Assembly (NCBI GenBank): GCA_030522415.1
Contig: CM060125.1
Span: 30,130,667 to 30,194,666 of the forward strand
Reading direction: 5' to 3'
DNA length: 64,000 bases
Source: Channallabes apus
Taxonomy: Eukaryota; Chordata; Actinopteri; Siluriformes; Clariidae
The notes under the pieces were generated by a model. The model made no database searches and was not told the DNA's origin. It worked only from the letters and a program-made list of their open reading frames with translations. Of the stretch, positions 1 to 13,396 are shown one piece after another; position 1 is the first letter of the stretch, and every line of letters begins with the position of its first letter. Made by a program: the position numbers and the translations under genes.

Positions 1-175
1 AATTTGGGAATGCCATTTAGCCTAATATTCACCTAATATGCATGTCTTTGAATTATGGGAGGAAACCTGGGTACCCGGAGGAAACCCACCAAGCACAGGG
101 AGAAACTCCCGACCCTGGAGGTGCAAGAGGACAGAGTTACCAACTACACCACCGTCCCACCTATAGCAACATCAA
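1..175 (+). repeat. Interspersed fish repeat, partial copy cut by the window edge
   Basis: The sequence carries the wording GCATGTCTTTG ... GGAGGAAACC ... CCCACCAAGCACAGGGAGAAACT ... CCTGGAGGTGCAAG. The same order of blocks recurs at 27106-27425, so this is a dispersed repeat. No coding potential is seen. Family name not assigned. Confidence 0.6.
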
Positions 176-589
176 CACCTCGAAGTATAACATTAATAAT
201 ACAAATTCACTAGGGGTGTACTGTACTGTACTTTATTTAGTCTGCTGTTTCTGCAGGTTTCAAGTTGAGAAAATCACTGAACGATTTTTTTAGCACATGT
301 AACAAAACAGGAAACCGGGGACACGTGGATAGATTTGTTGTGCTTCTCAGAAACCTTTAAAAAAAAATCAATTGTGAACATAAACAAAGGCTGATGAAGT
401 TTGTGATCTTTGTTCTCAGGGTTGCCAGATTGGATTGAAAGTTAATTATTCACAAAATGTTAAGGTTGCAAATAAATGCCTTATTCAGAAAATTAAATTG
501 TTTTCATGTAATTCTATATTTGTAATTACATATGACAATAATAGCAATCATCATTATCATGATTATTATTATTATTTTTATGATTATTA

Positions 590-629
<40 letters not shown>

Positions 630-904
630 GTAGTAGTAGTACTATTACTACTACTACTAAATGATATACATTATTATTACATTAAATAATAATAAACTGG
701 ATTAATAACAAATTATAATAATCATGGAGTTTGTCTCTTATTTTTTAAAACAAACATTACTTTTTATACATTGTAAAAAATTATCCATTATATGTTTTTA
801 CGTTTAATTCTTCTTGTCAAAATGTTGAAAAGCAGCGCATTTGTACTTTTTAAAAAAAAGTCTAAAAAAATGAAAGTACTGTAAATAGAATTGTTTTTAA
901 AAAC
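176..904. repeat. AT-rich gene-free stretch with (TTA)n microsatellite
   Basis: About 730 bases with no supportable gene. The core at about 548-630 is an ATT/TTA trinucleotide repeat, followed by a short AGT/ACT inverted tract to about 660. Apparent ORFs here are low-complexity. The rest is AT-rich with nothing recognised. Confidence 0.6.
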
Positions 905-1042
905 AAAGTAAAATCTGGCAACTTGTGAGTCACTTCCTCGATCAGCTGATTAGGTCACGTGATCCAGCTGTCATGGCGGCAGTAGCAGCTCGGCTGTAGA
1001 GGCGCCGACACACACAGTCACTTCAGGACAAAAACAAACCGT
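905..1042 (+). promoter_or_regulatory. zfyve26: Likely zfyve26 promoter and first non-coding exon
   Basis: A GTCACGTGAT E-box at 954-963 is a close match to the CLEAR/TFEB consensus. It is followed at 972-980 by CATGGCGGC, a YY1-type motif common at vertebrate start sites. ATG at 973 opens an 8-codon upstream ORF ending at TAG 997-999. A good splice donor (CC|GTAAGT) follows near 1041, so a 5' UTR exon ending there and spliced to the coding exon near 1890-1944 is the simplest model. The exact start site and the acceptor of this intron cannot be fixed from sequence. Confidence 0.5.
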
Positions 1043-1805
1043 AAGTGCTGCTGTTAAAGCTTTAATCTATAAGTCACTAAAGCTCCAGGATAATAAACAT
1101 CCTCCAGACCACGAGGTCTTATCAAGAACACTTTTATAACTTAGCATGTTGTTGAGTAAACAGTTGTGTAACACTCTGACACTTTACATTACTATGAGGA
1201 CAATAGAAATCAGCTGCAGTGTTTATATTCTATAGTGAAAATTCAGGGAGATTTATGTAGAGATTTTCTTTCCCCCTGATACTTTGTAGGATAAATGCCA
1301 TGTGAGGTGTGAGAGATCTCATCTGTCATGCTTTACCACAGAGAAGTCATCCTTTATAAAGCTTTTAATCACTGGACCTGTTTAAAGTTGCTCACTTAAG
1401 TGTTGTTCATGTATTTTTACTTCTGATTTAATTACTTTATCTCTCTGATTGATCTCCCTCTTTGATCTTACCCTGAGATCTGCTCAGGTAATCAGTATTT
1501 GAAAGTTTAAAAATAGTTTATTGTGCTGCATGGCTTAAAGCCGTGATCAGTTGTACTAGATCTGTACTTTTCCATTAATCTGTAAGGCGACTCAAAGAAA
1601 CTTTGATTTACACGCTTAGTTTTCGATGTATATGGAGATTTTCTTCACTGTTCAGCTCTATTTGTCCTTTTTCTGCGCCGGAAATGAGCTTGGAACAGTG
1701 CTGCTCTCTCAGTCCATTGGTGAATAACTGAGCTTTTTAAAGAGTTAAAACTATTTCGAGAAATCAACTTTGATATCACTGGATGAGAACGGCCATGTGA
1801 AGTGT

Positions 1806-1861
1806 CATGACCTCTGTTTCATGACCTCTGTTTCATGACCTCTGTTTCATGACCTCTGTTT
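1806..1861 (+). repeat. 14-bp tandem repeat, 4 perfect copies, just upstream of the zfyve26 start codon
   Basis: Four consecutive identical units of CATGACCTCTGTTT occupy this interval, ending about 80 bases before the start codon at 1944. The array lies in intron 1 or the 5' UTR, depending on the unknown acceptor. It adds several ATG triplets if transcribed. Confidence 0.9.
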
Positions 1862-1943
1862 CGCACATGTTTTGTGTTGAATGTAGATGAGATGAGCGAT
1901 AAACCCTTTAAAAGCTGACACGCACCTGGAAGAGCGCGCCATC

Positions 1944-3251
1944 ATGCATCCGTTCGGCCGAGAGGAGCAGAGTTCTGTGCAGGACCTGTTTGTCTTTTAC
2001 ACTCGGTGTTTAAGGCATGGTGAGTGGGAACTGGCCGCTGCGTGTGTTCGACAGCTCCGGCAGGCCTCAGGAGATGTGCTGCAGCATCCTGATGACATCA
2101 TGGCTGCAGTGATCACACAGCCATATCAACTTGTGTGAGTTGAGCATCTCCTCACGTTCTGACGCTGTTCTCGTTTGCCTTTCAGTTTCATTTGTGTTAG
2201 CGTTCGGACATTCTGGCTTAAGTTAAGTGCAGGTGTTTTGTGGCTGTGGCTTTAGTCTTCCCCTTCACTGTGTGGCTTTGTAGGTGGGAGACAATGGGAA
2301 CTCCTCACAGACTTGCTTGGTTCTGGCTGCAGGTGCTGGAGAAACACGCAAAAGACAAGGTGAAGTGCAAAATTATAATTTCAAATAAAAACTTCTCAGG
2401 TGATCTTCTGTGCATCGGTTTCTTCATATCATGTCTCCTTGCTGTCCTGCAGGTGTCTCCCACAGTCCGGAGAGAACTGGCCTTCCTGCTGATTTTAGAA
2501 GAACTTGGCGAGGCCGTGCCTCATTCTGTTTTAAAGGTGAACCTCCCACTTACTTTAATTCTAATCTTGATTGTAACAAATATATGTTCTTTGGAAATGC
2601 ATTGACAAAAGATGTCACGCCTCCATGTTTGGAACTGATCCTTTCTCTCTCTTTTATTGAGCATGAAAAGCTTAAAGGCCTTGCCTCCGTCGTGGGTCAT
2701 GAGATAGTCACAGGGCAAGCTTCCTTCATGAAGGGCATATTGGCCATTTACCATTTCATGGTTTATTTCGCTCTCAGGAACTCCATCAGGCCTTCCTGGA
2801 GTCTGAGCGTGTCGAACCGAAGGACTGTCCCTCTGTTCGTCCCCTGAGTGATGCTGCTCTCTCCTGCATCCGCTCCCTCCTGTCTGAGCGTAGCCTGCGT
2901 CTGACCCACACCTTGCTTTGCTTTCTGAAACACACAAACGCATCCAGTGTCTTCCTCCAGCATCTCCTAGACCTCATGAAGGAGAAGGAGGGCAAGAGGA
3001 GTCAGGGATGGGCAGAGGAGGTGTGCAGTGCTCTGGCTCTTGCTCCGTGCACAGCAGCAGAGTTGGAGCAGCTGTGGGTGGGGCTATGGCAGGCAAGGGA
3101 GGGGCTTCTAAGTGAGGAGAGGATGATGGGGTGCCTGCTCAGACCTCAGAGTCACACTGTGTTGGTGGGATACTGCGGCACGGCTCTCCGACTCAACAGG
3201 GCCAGACTGCTGCAAGAAGTAACTAACACACAAGGTGAAAGAGACTGGGAC

Positions 3252-3286
<35 letters not shown>

Positions 3287-4704
3287 CTCTCTCTTTCTCT
3301 CTCTCTACTCGCTCTCTCGATCATGCAGGACACAGCTGATGTTTCCCTTTTCAGTTTTTTAGTTCTTTAATTTGCCTTTTTTGGGGAAGTAAGAATTTGT
3401 GGTCATTTTCTTACATTATGTACACACACACACATACACACACACACACAGTTTGTGTGTGTCTGGCCATCACTTGTGACTGTCTTTGTGCTTACATCTC
3501 AGAACATCCACATGACCACACAGACATATTATTGTATCTAATACTGTATGTGTGTGTGTGTGTGTCAGTGGACTTACCTGAAGCAGAGAAGCTCATGCTT
3601 GGCCTGTGTTGTCATGGTGACCGTCACGTGGCTTGGAAAGCCGTCTACTTTGAGTGTTTGAGCAGTGGAAAGCACTTTCTGGAGCAAGTCCTGGTAAGAC
3701 ACCTTACATGTCGTGTCCGCGCATCCAGTCTCCGACATCCATTTGTCCACTCTTCCAGTCTCTCTAGGCCTCTTGTCCACTCTCCCTTGTTCACTCACCC
3801 ACTTTCACCTTGTCTACTCACATTCTTTTGTCCACTCGTCCCTGTCTGCTTTACCACTTTCCCTTATTCACCCATTTCCTCATCCACTCTCCCTTTTCAG
3901 CATTTTGTGAAACACACTTCAAACAGCCACAGCATTAAAACCTATTCTCAGTGTAGTCAGACTTCTAACATTCTGTAAGTTAGGAAGTTTATATAAACAA
4001 AAATACCATTATTTATATATTTATTGTTATGTTTATGTTCTACAGCATTTCTACAGTTTATGTTATTATGTCTCTAGTTTATCTTCTTCTCTGGTTTGGT
4101 CGGTAGGTCACGGGATTGGACCTAATAAAAAAGGAGGATTTTTCTAACCTTGAGGCATTGCTTGAGGCGGAGTTTCAGCCACTGTCCCGCCTCCTTCTGT
4201 TGCTGGGATGGAAACACTGCCAGAGCCTCGACTCCGCCCACCGGCTCCTCAGGATTCTGCACCAGCAACAGGTCACGAAACACATGCATTAACATGAAAA
4301 AAATAAATGTGTGTGATATTTGCCTGCACTATAATGTAGAACTTGAAATTGTTTTGCACTTTGATCTTGTGATTGGAATTCAGTGAGAATGTGTAAAACA
4401 GGAAACAGATAATATGGTTTGTCTTTTTTACGGTGTTGTAGTGAAAGGCTAAAATCAATAATGTTAGAAATATTTACACTCACCATTGTAGCCTGTGTAC
4501 ATTTAAGGTGGACCGCCAGTATGTACGTTTATCCACATTTATTAAATTGACGGGCAGTTTTATCTAAAGTGAATTAACAAATTGTTCTTAGCAGCTGAGG
4601 CTCGGTTAACTAAAATCTCAGTTTTAGTCTGAAACTTAAACCACTGAAACATCACTACTAATGTTCCACCTTAAATACTTTGCCTTGGGTTAAATAATGT
4701 CTAC

Positions 4705-4761
<57 letters not shown>

Positions 4762-4857
4762 GTGTATCTAGGCAAAAGACGCTGTCCTCAGCGAGTTTGC
4801 AAACATCCTGTCCTCTCAGTTAAGGGTGTTGGAGTGGTGTGCTGAAAACAACCCGTG

Positions 4858-4895
<38 letters not shown>

Positions 4896-5627
4896 TTACC
4901 GTTCAAAAGTTTGGGGTCACTTGCAAATTTCTTTGTTTTTGTTTAGTGATTTATTTTCTACATTCTACAACAATACTGTGGATTTCAAAACTATAAAATA
5001 ACACATATGGAATTAGGTAATTACGTAACAACAAGAAAAACACCAGTTAGTTGTTATTGTAAGACACAGAGGTCGGCCTTTCTGTAATAGTTCCTGCAAG
5101 AACAGTATTGTGTCAAGTGCATTTGCAAAATCCGTCCAGCACCATAATGAAACTGTCTCTCATGAAGGCCGTCCCAGGAGGACGAGACCAAAACCTCCCT
5201 CTGCTGCAGACCAGAAGTTCATTTAGAGTTATCAGCCTGAAAAATGACCAATTAACAGCAGCTCAGATTAGAGGCGTTATGAAGTCTTTACAGAGCAGAA
5301 GTAGCAGAAACATCTCAATATCAACTGTTCAAAGGAGATTCATGCAGTTTTTGGACGCCTTCAGCAAAACTTTACAATGTAGAAAGAAATAAACATCAAG
5401 AACCATCATGGAGTTAGAAAGTGTCCCCAAACTTTTGAACGGTAGTGTATATGTGTACAAACTAACACACACACTATTTAGACTTTTATTGTGACTGACT
5501 GATTTAAAACTAAATTTTAGGCTTGTAGATTTCCAAGTGAAGATAAACATAAAGTGAATTAAAAATATAAAACATTTTTAAAAAATCTTCGTCATTATCA
5601 TCGTTTGCACAATTCCTTCACAGAACC

Positions 5628-5688
<61 letters not shown>

Positions 5689-8600
5689 CTCATTGGAAAA
5701 TTAATTAAGCAGAATATGGGAGAGATTCCCAGTCAAAATAAGCATTTCGATTCTCTTTCTTCATTATATAAAATTGTCTGCAACAGTAATAGATTATTGG
5801 TTTACATGTGAAAACAGTGAGATCTCCCATGAGGCCTTGCTGTCTCAGCTGCACAACCTGGATCATCACTCTGCTCTTTATGTGCTGCACTCGCTCACTC
5901 CTCTGGCCAAGTATGAAGAACACAGAGTGCTGGAGCTGCTTCAGGCCGCAGGTAGCACACACACACGCATGCACACACACACACACTCACACACACACAT
6001 TCCATGGTATGCCAAAGAAAGCTGCAATATACAAATATATTAATGTGCAAATACAAATGATTAATTGTTGTAATTGCTGTGGTATAACTGGGATAGAACA
6101 CTGTGTTGTGCACTTGGGGAAAAATAATCAACTTCAAGTTGAGTTGTGGAGGACGCTGTACCTATTAACAGTTACACAGCTCTAACACTAGAGACTCCTT
6201 CCATAAATGTTAAATCACCATGTCCTCATGAAATATGAGTAAACACATTTCAGTACATCTCCTGTTGAAAGCATATCTCACTATTGTACTGCTGTTTTAG
6301 AAAATTGCTCAACCCCTTCTGACCAATCAGAGTCCCCGATTCCATAGCACACAGGGACACCTGACTCTGCTTTATGCTTGACACTGTTTTTAAGGAGACG
6401 CTTCGTCTGGAGACACTCCGAGCAGCTGCGTCCAGCGCAACATCACCATGTTCAGGGGCTTCTGTGCCATGAAATACGCCGTCTATGCTGTGTGCGCGAA
6501 CACGCGTATCGGCTGCTCCGACTTCGGGTCAGTGCATGTACCACAGAAGGAGCAGGCTGAAGGTGTGTACGGTAACAAGTGACCATTTTTGCATAAGCAT
6601 GAACATATAACACCCATTTTGTAGCATAATTATGTTAGTTACCATAATGTAACCACTGTGCATCCCCTAGAACCACTAGCAGAAATTTGCATTGCCATGG
6701 CAACCTTACATGAGAGGCTAACTTCTCCCCGCAGGTCACTCGTCCCTGTTTCAGCATTACCTGTCGGAGTGTCAGCTCTACCTGGAAGCGGTCCCTACAA
6801 TGTTTCGCCTGGAGCTCCTGGAAAACATCTTCTCTCTACTTTTCTTGTGCTACTCTGACTTTGTTGTGCCAGTACACTCCAGCACAGGGAGGGAAGAGAG
6901 CAGCAGCAGCAGCAGCGATGGCAAGATCATGGAGGAGAGCAGTGAAAGAGAAGAGACGGCAGAGTGTGCTGCGAATGTGAAGTCTGATCAGACGACGTCG
7001 GCCTGCCGTGGCTTCGTGCTGGACACTGGTGCGATGGAGGGAGTCCTGCGCCTCCTCAGAGAGGGACTGGAGGGGTTATGTGCCCTCGGGAGGGCGCTGG
7101 AGGCCGAGGCGGAGCTTTTTGAGAGTCTGGGCTGCTCGGTTACAATGGAGACGTTCAGCTCTCGGTTACAGAGGCTCTCCAAACACACGGCAGAGGCTCA
7201 GTGGAGGCTGCAGGTTGTCAAAACCAATCAGGGGACCGCAAGCAGTGAGTCACATGAAACGATTTAGATTTCAGATAGATAATAAATGTATGATAGTCTT
7301 CTCCTAAAAATCTTAGAGGTTTTTTGTTTTGTTTTTGTTTTTATACAGTTCATTTAACAAAAATCTGATGCATTTATATAAATAAAAGAGAGGTTTTGTG
7401 TGTACATTGGTCACAACTCGCTCTTATAATGATATCTTTACGTTTTATACGTTGGAGGACCCGAAACTAGTCCTGATGAAATCTTAAAAGTAGATAAAGT
7501 GGACATGCACGTAGGCCCCGCCTTCTTCAATAAAACAGACATGCACCTAGGCCACGCCCCCTTCAATAAAACGGACGTGCACCTAGGTCACGCCTCTTTT
7601 AATAAACGTGATGTGCCATTAGGCCACACCTACTTTGCGCAGAGTTGCTGTGACTTAGGTAGTAAGCAGATTAAATAGATAACTATTTAGAATTTGCCTT
7701 CACTTAAATGATTTGTGTGTGTGTGTGTGCGTGTGTGTAGGTAGTGTAACTCTGCCCTACCTAGGCATGAACTCGGTTTCCTCACTGAGACGTAGTAGTA
7801 GCAGCAGCAGCGGTGTTTCTGGTGCCAGGAAGAAGAAGCGATACAATCGGCATCGCCCTGAGCGACGCAAGGCCTCCGAACGCCGCCTGACCTCAGACCG
7901 TCAGAATGGAGAGATCAGCACCAGCACTTCAGGTTGGAGTCACAGACACATGATTTATAAGCTTCATTCCTAAACAACAGTGTGTTGTCATCCTCCCGCT
8001 TTGATCTAAATGTTTCAGGTTTGTTACTTTTATGTTTTTTATTTTTTGCAGTCCTAGTTTTGTTTTTTTTATTTTGTTAGCTGTGGCTGTTATTAAAATG
8101 AATGAAACACGTTAATGTTATCATTTAAACGAATGCAGATAAAACGTCAGCAGTTTATCCAGGTTGCACTGTGTAGTACCTGGCTAAATAAAATATATAT
8201 ATACAGGAGCTTCATTTGTATTTATTTGAATATTTCAGATGGCAGTGCTGGCACTGTGCCGGTGTGTGTGGAGTATGAGATGTGTAGGTGTGGAGGACCT
8301 CACAGCTGGCTTGTTCCCTCAATGCTCTCCCCGCCTGAGTCTCTCCTGATCTCCTGCATTCGCAGAGGAAACTATGCAGAGGCTCATCAGGTTCTGTGCA
8401 TACTGTTCTGTCCCCAGTAACACCATGCAGAAGATTACTATAGCAAGTTTACTGTTGTTTAATGCTGTGTGTGTGTGTGTGTGTGTGTGTAGGTGATGCT
8501 GATGTTCGGGCTGGAGAACACACCATGCTGTGGGGAGCTTTTCTTCATGGAACGTTACCACGAGGTTCTGTCTGAACTCGCTCAGGTTGAGCAGAAGATC

Positions 8601-9109
8601 GAGAGCCAGTCTCTTTCTTCACTCTCCTCTTCCACGGAGGGTCTGGGGTCAGTCGGGGTGACGGGACCGGGACGGAATCGTGTGGGCAGCAGCAGCAGAT
8701 CCACGCTGCAGAGCATCGGCCACGCAGCTGCAGCAGGTATGCAGGCACCGTTATAATATGGCTCAGACTTTGAATCGGACATCTGGTGTGTGTGATGTGA
8801 CCCTCTAACTTGATGCCTCTAAACACACTTGCTCTGCCATCTTTCAGGCATGGCATTCTTCTCCATCTCCGACGTGGCCGATCGCCTCCTGAGCTGTTCC
8901 TCTCGCCCCCTGGCCTGTCTGGAGGAGAACTACTGGCTTTCTCACCCTCTCTCTGACCCCTCAGACCCCCTGCGCCCCCTGCTGGAGGAGCTGAGTCCGA
9001 CTGGCATGGCTGCTTTTGACCTTGCCTGCTGCCAGTGCCAGCTGTGGAAAAGCTCAAGACAACTTCTGGAGACGGCTGAGAGAAGATTTCATGCCTCGCT
9101 GGAGAGCCG

Positions 9110-9144
<35 letters not shown>

Positions 9145-10342
9145 AGTGCATGCGTTCAAGGCCACACCTCCTCTACTCAGAGGTACAGAGGCCACACCTC
9201 CTTTATAGAGATGCACTAAGGCTGCAAATAGCTGGGTGTTAAGGTGCACCTCCTTTACTAAGTCAAACTCTTGTTAGTGTGATTGTTATAGTTGCCACAC
9301 ATCCATTATTAACTCTCAGAGGTAGCGAGGCCACGCCTCCTTCATCCATCTTCCAATTTTCCATTCCAACAGACTTGTTTGTCTTCCCTTGTTTCTCCTA
9401 GGCATCATGTTGTATCCAGATGCTCTTCATTCTGAGGGTATTCGAGGTTTCCCTAAAGTACTACAGCAGATCAGTGAAATCCTTAACAGAACATCAACCA
9501 GCAAAGGGCCACCCAAATCAGGTACACAAAAGGGGAAAAAAACAAAACAAACAAACATGCAGACAATGCCACAGTCAGGTGTGTGTTATCACAATATCAA
9601 GAGACAAAAACATAAACCTTAGAGAAGCAGCTGTTGCTGCACATAAATCTGGAAAGGGTTATAAAACCATTTTCAAACAATTTGGAGTTTAACATTCTAC
9701 AGTAAGAAAGTTGCCAATGTTTCTCTGGCATGGACGTCCCAGCACATTCACCACATGCTCAGAACCTGCAATGCTCAGAGAAATACAAATAATACAAGAT
9801 CCTGCAGACCTCGCTGAGCATGTTAAATGTTAGAGTCTATGGCAGCGCAATCAGAAGAAGACTGAACAACTATGTTTGGATTTGTTTGGAAGTTGGACCA
9901 GTAAGTGGTCCAACTTCGGCTTTGGCTTTAATGGCCAAACAGCATTTCAGCAGAAACACCACTTATCCACCGTCAAGCCATGACCATGATCTCCTCTGTA
10001 TACCAGAGTACTTTAGAGGGAAATGTGAGGCCATCTGTCTGACAGCTTGGTCGAAACTGGGTCATGCAACAGGACGATGATCAGAATCACAACAGTGAAT
10101 CTGAAAAATGAAAGCTATTGGAATGGCTTAGTCAAAGTCCAGACCTCAAAGCACTTGAAACGCTGTGTGAGGACGTTTAGAGAGCTGTGAATACGCAAAT
10201 GCTCCAAAACCTCAATGTACGGAGGCAATGTTGTAAAGAAGAATGACCAAAGATGATGTGAGAGACTGATAAAGTCATACAGGAAACTATTACTTCAGGT
10301 TATTGCTGCTGTAACTTTTACATGTGACTGTAAGATTAGATT

Positions 10343-10376
<34 letters not shown>

Positions 10377-13358
10377 CTGTATAATATTGTGTATGTGATT
10401 CTCTTTCTCTGTAAAAAGACCGAGAGGATGTTGGAGTCATAGCTCCGTTTGGCTGCAGTGCTCAGGAAGTTCTTCTCTGTACTCACTCGTCTCTCACCGA
10501 GGAAGTCATCGCTAACCAGCTCACACTCATCCAACACCTTGAGGTCACACTGCAGACTCTGACCTCCGCCGTCGACATGGCTGGTTAGAACTTGACATTT
10601 ATTTTATAAATTAATTACGTTCTTTTTTTTTATTTTTTTTTTTATCCTTTCTGCTCTCTAAGAATGCAGTTAACAGTGTTGGAGTAAACACTGGTATAAA
10701 ACCGAGGTCTTAAGAATATACAATTAGAGACAAATGTTTTCATCCAGGCTTGAAAGTTATATAAAGATCAGAATTAATAATTAAATCTCGGCTCGGGGAA
10801 CTGTACAGCACAGCAGCTCTAACACTAAACTACGCTGTACTACTAGACTACTCGATACTGAACTAGACTACTAGGTAGACAGACTTTTTAGAGAGATTTT
10901 TTTTTCTTTGTAGAAATATTATGTAATGATGTGTCTGGTAATGCCAAACAGCTTATGGTCTCCTAGTGTTGACTCTGATTGTCTGCTGTAGGGGAGAGTC
11001 AGTCGGCCAGCTCCGTCCTGGCATCTTTGCTGGAGCAGACGGGCCTGAAGCAGTCCGAGCTCGACTCCCATCCTGTCCGATCTGCTATGAAACAGCTGCT
11101 GCGCCTGCTGGACCAGCTGAGGCCTTACGATCTGGATGCTGCTGCCTCGAGGCCAGATTACATGCGCAGCTTCCTGGATTATATCAACATGCTGGCGTCA
11201 GTGGTGGTGCGCAGCCTGGGCTCTGAAGGTGAGACACAGACCTTTATTCCTTATTACATTATTTAAGGGTGTATAGTAAACCATAGTATTCACCTGCTTT
11301 GTGTGTGTGTTTGTTCAGATCAGAGTTCAGCGGTGAAATTGGGGAACCCTCTGCTGGTGCTGCTGCAGTCGCCTCAACAGCTCCTCTCACACCTGCTCTT
11401 CGACAGGCAGGCCACACCCGACAGGTACAACATACAGATCTGATTCCTTTCATCTGCATTGCAGCCGGCAAAACACAAAGGGGAATTATTTGCTTTAAAA
11501 AATGTAAATGCTAAAAAGAAAAACAATGAAATTATGAAATATTAATAGACAAAACTTGTATATACAAATATGCTACATATTTACAAAAAAAAAAATTTAA
11601 GAATAAAAAAAAATAAACCCATATAAGATTTATTTACCTTTACCATAATTATTTATTTTTCTGATTTCATGTAGTTCTTTATTTGATCTTTTTTTGCTAT
11701 TTTTGTCTGAGTAAAGTATATGTTTGTATGTGTACTTCTAAATCTCATATTGTGCTTCCTATTTCTTATATAATTTATATGATATGATATAATTATAGAT
11801 CTGCTACCAGCCTGGTTTTGTGTGTGTGTGTGTTTTAGGTTATTGTCTCTGCTGCAACAGGAGGGTCTGCATGTAAACGTGCAGCAGGTCATAGTGCAGC
11901 GCTGCTGTGATCCGCTCCCTCTCTGGTTCCCGGCCTCCCTGACGAGTGCAGGAGCAGACGTAGGAGCTTTCTGTCCATCCAGTATCGCCTCGCTCCTCCA
12001 TCAGCATGCTCAGGAGCGAACTCTGTCCTTTGACCTTTCTGAAACCCCAGCGGTCTCTGAACCCAGCTCGGAATCCGAGGCATCAGTGGAAACCAGCCAC
12101 TCTCCGAATCTCTCCACCTCTCCTCCTTCTCCAGATTCGTCTTTATCCTCGTCCTCATCCTCGTCCTCATCATCATCATCCTCTGCATCGTCTTTCCTTC
12201 TCACGCCGTCCGCGCTGTCGTTCCTGAAATCCCGCTCTCCGCTCGTCGCTGTCCTGGCACTGCTCGGAGTGAGCCGGGTGGAGATTGCTCGTGCGGCCTC
12301 CTCTGCATGGCCAGGACTGCCTTCGTATTTCCGAAGCGCCGCACGTAAAGAAGCTCCGTTGGACTTGGAGCAGATCTCAAAGGAAGCTGATGGTTTGCTC
12401 GCGTCCTTCCCTATCCTCAAGGCCTTCCTCGAGGACATGGCATCGCCTGTGCTGGGGTTGTCTCCTGAGGTTGGGGATAGTGTTGGAGCTGCTCTGAGCA
12501 GGAAGTGCGGCACCTTGGCTGTGCTGTTCTCTGGGTCTCAGGATGGAACTTGTCAGGCGACGGTGGCCGAAGCTTTCCAGCAAGCCCTGAGCACCAGAGA
12601 CCTAAACCGAGCTTTGGACCTGCTGGACCTGTATGCACAGAACTGCAGCCAGAAGGGGGCGCTACGGGACAGACTGCTCGCCTGCACCACTTTGGAGGGT
12701 ACGAGCTTGCGTCTCTTCGTTCACGATAATGGATAATGCACAGAAGGGTTAAATTTGAGATATGAGAGAATATACAGTGCATAAGACACAAGAGTTTTGT
12801 ATGAGACATGGCTGTAATCTATTTAGCGATTGTAACATGCAATTTTAAATCTTTTGATTTGTATGCATGTGTGTGTGTGTGTGTTCAGGAGAGTACGGTA
12901 CAGAGCAGCTGTTTCGGGTGAAGGACTGGGAGCTGCGAGCCCGTGTGGCGCTGCAGGGTTTGGAGCAGTGGCCTCTTGACAGGTGTCTGGAGCTGTTGCA
13001 GTTCTGCCTCAGTGACTCGAGTCCGGATCACACACTCACACCGCAGCTACGGCAGAAAAAACACGAACTCGACATGTACACCAGGGTGTGTTTGGCTCAG
13101 ACTACACTCACAGGAACAAAATGTCACATCTATTTACTTAAGTCACTTACTTACTTTTCAGTTTCTGCTTACATGCGAGACTCACTTCTGAAATTTCTGT
13201 GTGTGTGTGTGTGTGTGTGTTGTGTAGATGCTGAACCTACAGCCTCCACTGGAGTGGCAGACGTGGCAGGAGTTGAAGGAGGAGTCGAGCAGAAACCCAG
13301 AGTCAATGTTCTCCCGTTTGCTGCAGACACGGGTCAGTCTGACTGTTCCACCTGAGCA

Positions 13359-13396
<38 letters not shown>

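Noticed and set aside
2521..2995. Overlapping minus-strand ORFs opposite zfyve26 exon 4
   Set aside because: They are antisense shadows of a well-supported exon and have no recognisable motifs.
8545..9249. 234-codon minus-strand ORF
   Set aside because: It spans exons 13-14 and their intron on the opposite strand and includes a CA-repeat-encoded Thr/His run; composition and conservation support only the plus strand.
12010..12513. Acidic DEDEDEDK minus-strand ORF
   Set aside because: It is the reverse of the poly-Ser-encoding TCC/TCA tract of exon 19.
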